Part shown: piece after piece, positions 33,590-36,021 of the stretch
Position numbering within the stretch: position 1 is the first letter of the stretch
Layout of the letters: every line of letters begins with the position of its first letter
NCBI GenBank assembly: GCA_041686345.1
Contig: JAWLEA010000019.1
Coordinates: forward strand, 1 to 36,021
Reading direction: 5' to 3'
DNA length: 36,021 nucleotides
DNA from: JAQICJ01 sp041686345
GTDB lineage: Bacteria; Myxococcota_A; Polyangia; HGW-17
The notes under the pieces: model-generated
Seen by the model: only the letters and a program-made list of their open reading frames with translations
Databases searched by the model: none
What the model was told of the DNA's origin: nothing
Made by a program: the position numbers and the translations under genes

Positions 33590-33660
33590 ATATATTCCTC
33601 AGTTAAATTTGGAATGAGAACAAATAATTTTTTTAATGTTATAAACCGAGCGAAATTGAT

Positions 33661-33696
33661 ACAATAATACAACTTATACAATTACGGTATTATTGT
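33661..33696. promoter_or_regulatory. Inverted repeat in the modE-NTPase intergenic region
   Basis: A perfect 10-bp inverted repeat, ACAATAATAC (33661-33670) and GTATTATTGT (33687-33696), with a 16-bp centre, lies between the divergently transcribed ModE-like and NTPase-membrane genes and ends 19 bp before the latter's start codon. It may be an operator for autoregulation. The arms differ from the palindrome before the TonB receptor gene, so a different protein or a looser recognition may be involved. Confidence 0.5.
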
Positions 33697-33715
33697 CAAA
33701 AAAGGTAATATTTTC

Positions 33716-35185
33716 ATGATTTTCAACATAATAGTCACTGGAGAACCGGCCAGTGGCAAAACCTCATTGTTGGGCAACATAGCCAAAAAGTACAAATATT
33801 TGCAACCGGTGGGAATTCTTTCTCCCGCAACTTCTCGTCCTTTAGGCTGTGGCAAACCGGCTCAGAATTATTACCTTAAAATCATCGGACAACAAAAAAA
33901 ATGGGATTGGGCCAAGCGAAACAAACAGCATCAATTTGAATTTATTCATGAAAATATGAAACAAGTAAGAAACAGGGTTGAAAAATCTCTGCATAAACAA
34001 CCGACCAATTTACTTATTCTAGATGAAATTGGCCTGCTTGAACTTCATCTCCGCGGTCTTTCTTCCCTGCTCAAAAAAACAAATAATTTTTTTACAGGAA
34101 TTCGGGTACTCTCCGTCAAAAAAGCCTTTCTTAACAAAATTATTCATAAATTCAAACTGGATAATAACCTGATAATAGATCTGGATAAAATAAAACTGGA
34201 GGAAGCTGACGAAAAAACAGATAATTTTTTTGATAAAATGGAAAATCGCAAAATTGGTACCTATGCAGGATTTGCCGGCATTACTGAAGTGGGTCTGGGG
34301 TCCATGCTCCATTTGTGGAAAATACCCCTTAAGGGTCATTTTCTTGCCAGTCTCCAAAATATACTTTTGATAATTTTTGGCCAGCAAACCAAAGGAAAAG
34401 GGCTTTTTAAAATTGCTTTTCTGACAGCGGTGCTCAAAATATTTTCTCCAATGCACAGTCCCTTCAAACCCATGTTTTATATCTGGGCTCAAGGCAGTGT
34501 TTTTGCTGCAGTAACATTGTTTACAGGTTGGAACCTGCCCGGTGTTTTAGTTGCTTCAATCTTTATGAGTTGGACTGTTCTAGTCTTTTCTCTGCTTTTT
34601 GATTATCTGATTTTCGGCATTTCCTTTTTTCAGGCCATGATCAATGGAGTTAATTCTATTTTAACCTGGCTCAACCTGGAACAAACAAATCTTCTTTCCT
34701 TATTGTTGACTGTCTTTTTGTTAAAAGCTGTTCTGGCAGCAGGACTGGCTTTTCTATCTTGGAAGGGATTGTTCAATAATTTTATTCACAAAATGATCCA
34801 ATATTTCAAAAAGTTGATTCCTCAACGGCCTCAAAAAAAATCTGAAAAAAAATCCTTTGGTTCCAGTGCTCTTTCAGCTTGCAAAGATATTTTCCGATTC
34901 AGGTTTTTAAGTTTTCTGCTCCTGTCTTTCTTTTTGATAATTTTTCTGACTGATATCACTCGCAATGCCTGGTTTGTCCTTGTGATAAGAGCATTGAGCA
35001 TCTCCTGGCTCAGTTTTTTGATAATCAGGAGAATCAACGTGATAAAAATGGTAAACTGGCTGGATAAAAAGGGGAAATTCCAACTGGATTCCACCTTGGA
35101 TCACGCCCTGGATTCCATGTGGGAAAATAATCCTGTTTCCAAAAGCTCCCCCAGAGAAAAAATCAACCCGGAAAAAAGCTCCTGA
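33716..35185 (+). CDS. THEP1-like NTPase fused to a polytopic membrane domain
   Basis: A 489-residue protein. The N-terminal half (1-170) is a P-loop NTPase of the NTPase_1/THEP1 type: Walker A GEPASGKT (9-16) and Walker B LLILDEIGLLEL (99-110), where DEIG with following LEL is typical of THEP1. The rest has at least six membrane helices. Its first part (GLGSMLHLWKIPLKGHFLASLQ, then KGLFKIAFLTAVLKIFSP and FKPMFYIWAQGSVFAA) resembles ECF-transporter S-components or related core membrane proteins. A final pair of helices (about 395-440) is separated by a basic loop. Such a fusion might energise or gate uptake of a metal or vitamin. Its 3' end overlaps miaA convergently by 23 bp. Confidence 0.75.
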   Translation: MIFNIIVTGEPASGKTSLLGNIAKKYKYLQPVGILSPATSRPLGCGKPAQNYYLKIIGQQKKWDWAKRNKQHQFEFIHENMKQVRNRVEKSLHKQPTNLLILDEIGLLELHLRGLSSLLKKTNNFFTGIRVLSVKKAFLNKIIHKFKLDNNLIIDLDKIKLEEADEKTDNFFDKMENRKIGTYAGFAGITEVGLGSMLHLWKIPLKGHFLASLQNILLIIFGQQTKGKGLFKIAFLTAVLKIFSPMHSPFKPMFYIWAQGSVFAAVTLFTGWNLPGVLVASIFMSWTVLVFSLLFDYLIFGISFFQAMINGVNSILTWLNLEQTNLLSLLLTVFLLKAVLAAGLAFLSWKGLFNNFIHKMIQYFKKLIPQRPQKKSEKKSFGSSALSACKDIFRFRFLSFLLLSFFLIIFLTDITRNAWFVLVIRALSISWLSFLIIRRINVIKMVNWLDKKGKFQLDSTLDHALDSMWENNPVSKSSPREKINPEKSS

Positions 35186-36021
35186 TCTCTTCCACAGGCA
35201 AATCTTCGGCCCGCAACAGATGATTTGGTTTCTTACGAAACCAGGTTCGCTGCTGTTTTACATAACGCAAATGTGATTTTACAATGGCGGCTTTCAGTTC
35301 TTTTTTATTCAGATCTCCCTGTAAAAAAGAAACTACCTCTTTATATCCCTTGGTCTGCAAAGATCTCAATTCCGGAGAATAACCTCGAACCAGCAAACTT
35401 TCCACTTCTTCCACAAACCCCTGATTCAACATTTGCTCTACCCTTTTAACAATTCTTGCTGCCAATACTTCTGCCGGTGGATCCAGTACATAGATTTCAT
35501 ATTCCCTGAAAGGCGGTTGCTTTTGATGCTGCTTGTGATGAACGGAAAGGGGAATGCCTGTAAGTTCAAAAACTTCTATTGCCCTGATTAATCTTAGTTG
35601 ATCATTGGGATGGATTTTTTCAGCCTTTTCAGAATCGATTTTGAGCAGATATTCATGCAAATAACCAGGTTTTCTAATTTCTTGTTCCTTCAATTTTTTT
35701 CTCAATTCCAGATCAGCCGAGGGACCGTCAAATAATCCGGAGAGCAAAGCCCTGATATAAAGCCCTGTTCCTCCACAAACAATTACCTTTTGTTGCCTCT
35801 CTTCAATATCCAAAATAGCTTTTCTCCCAAGATCTGCATATTTTCCGCCGGAAAAATATTGCTCGGGAGAAACTACATCGATCAAATGATGAACAGCTTT
35901 AGCCTGTTCTTCAAGTGTCGGCTTGGCTGAACCGATATCCAGGTATTTATACACCTGCACCGAATCTGCACTGATGATTTCTCCGTCAAGTATCTGAGCT
36001 AATTTAATGGCTGCACCTGTT
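35163..36021 (-). CDS. miaA: tRNA dimethylallyltransferase MiaA (5' end outside window)
   Basis: The open frame runs off the window edge at 36021. It transfers a dimethylallyl group to A37 of tRNAs reading UNN codons. The visible part begins inside the P-loop region (TGAAIKLAQILDGEIISADS), followed by VQVYKYLDIGSAKP, HHLIDVVSPEQYFSGGKYADLGR, VCGGTGLYIRALLSGL, the NDQLRLIRAIEVFELTG motif and the C-terminal LKAAIVKSHLRYVKQQRTWFRK, all standard MiaA signatures. An internal GTG start would drop the P-loop and is not used. The start codon and the first 10-15 residues lie beyond the window. The stop overlaps the end of the NTPase-membrane gene. Confidence 0.95.
   Translation of the reverse strand, partial: TGAAIKLAQILDGEIISADSVQVYKYLDIGSAKPTLEEQAKAVHHLIDVVSPEQYFSGGKYADLGRKAILDIEERQQKVIVCGGTGLYIRALLSGLFDGPSADLELRKKLKEQEIRKPGYLHEYLLKIDSEKAEKIHPNDQLRLIRAIEVFELTGIPLSVHHKQHQKQPPFREYEIYVLDPPAEVLAARIVKRVEQMLNQGFVEEVESLLVRGYSPELRSLQTKGYKEVVSFLQGDLNKKELKAAIVKSHLRYVKQQRTWFRKKPNHLLRAEDLPVEEIRSFFPG

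Noticed and set aside
35163..35960. miaA start at an internal GTG (35960)
   Set aside because: The reading frame stays open to the window edge with the conserved P-loop side sequence and EIISADS upstream of that codon.

Overview
The window is AT-rich DNA from a Gram-negative bacterium. It encodes several apparent lipoproteins, a TonB-dependent outer-membrane receptor and a LolD/MacB-type ABC pair, all of which imply an outer membrane. The mix of genes (DUF3336-patatin lipase, PilZ protein, RlmE, a degenerate kinase, paired envelope proteins with a W-x(3)-LLFD-like helical domain) recalls the deltaproteobacterial grade (Myxococcota/Bdellovibrionota-like). That placement is a low-confidence impression from composition and gene content. 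No rRNA, tRNA, CRISPR array, transposase or phage gene was seen.

Layout. 330-6011: patatin-like lipase, then a close-packed trio of an unknown protein, a divergent AAA+ ATPase and an Hsp90/GHKL-type ATPase. 6130-9050: a small secreted Cys-rich protein, then an ABC ATPase and FtsX/MacB-type permease with a Cys-rich periplasmic insert. 9270-14305 (minus): rlmE, a probable lipoprotein and mutS2 as one operon, and a ribosomal protein L3 gene standing alone. 14755-17040: mtnP, a TPR lipoprotein and a PfkB kinase. 17075-19713 (minus): lepA and an SRPBCC/DUF2505-like protein. 20084-23290: two envelope proteins sharing a C-terminal domain, a PilZ protein and a zinc-ribbon pseudokinase with a C-terminal membrane anchor. 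23889-25498: a membrane-anchored coiled-coil protein overlapping a histidinol-dehydrogenase-like protein that lacks key catalytic motifs. 25511-28696 (minus): a lipoprotein and a long-chain acyl-CoA synthetase. 28842-35185: a probable molybdate/tungstate or other metal acquisition cluster, made of a DUF364 protein, a TonB receptor, a lipoprotein with a molybdopterin-oxidoreductase-like fold, a ModE-type regulator without a molybdate-binding domain, and a THEP1-like NTPase fused to a polytopic membrane domain. Its two control regions each hold a perfect inverted repeat. The window ends inside miaA.

The most striking structure is an unnamed dispersed element present in about a dozen copies. Five copies are exactly 162 bp. 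Ends are inverted repeats of the type GTTCCCATCCC...GGGATGGGAAC, and several copies are flanked by 6-7 bp direct repeats of the form TAnn(n)TA. It behaves like a non-autonomous transposable element (MITE). Insertions cluster at gene 3' ends: in six genes the stop codon TAG straddles the element boundary (TA from the flank, G from the element), and in two more the stop lies in the flanking TA-rich repeat. One copy terminates two convergent genes at once. Very short end-to-end derivatives, a tandem pair and a chimeric 239-bp copy are also present.
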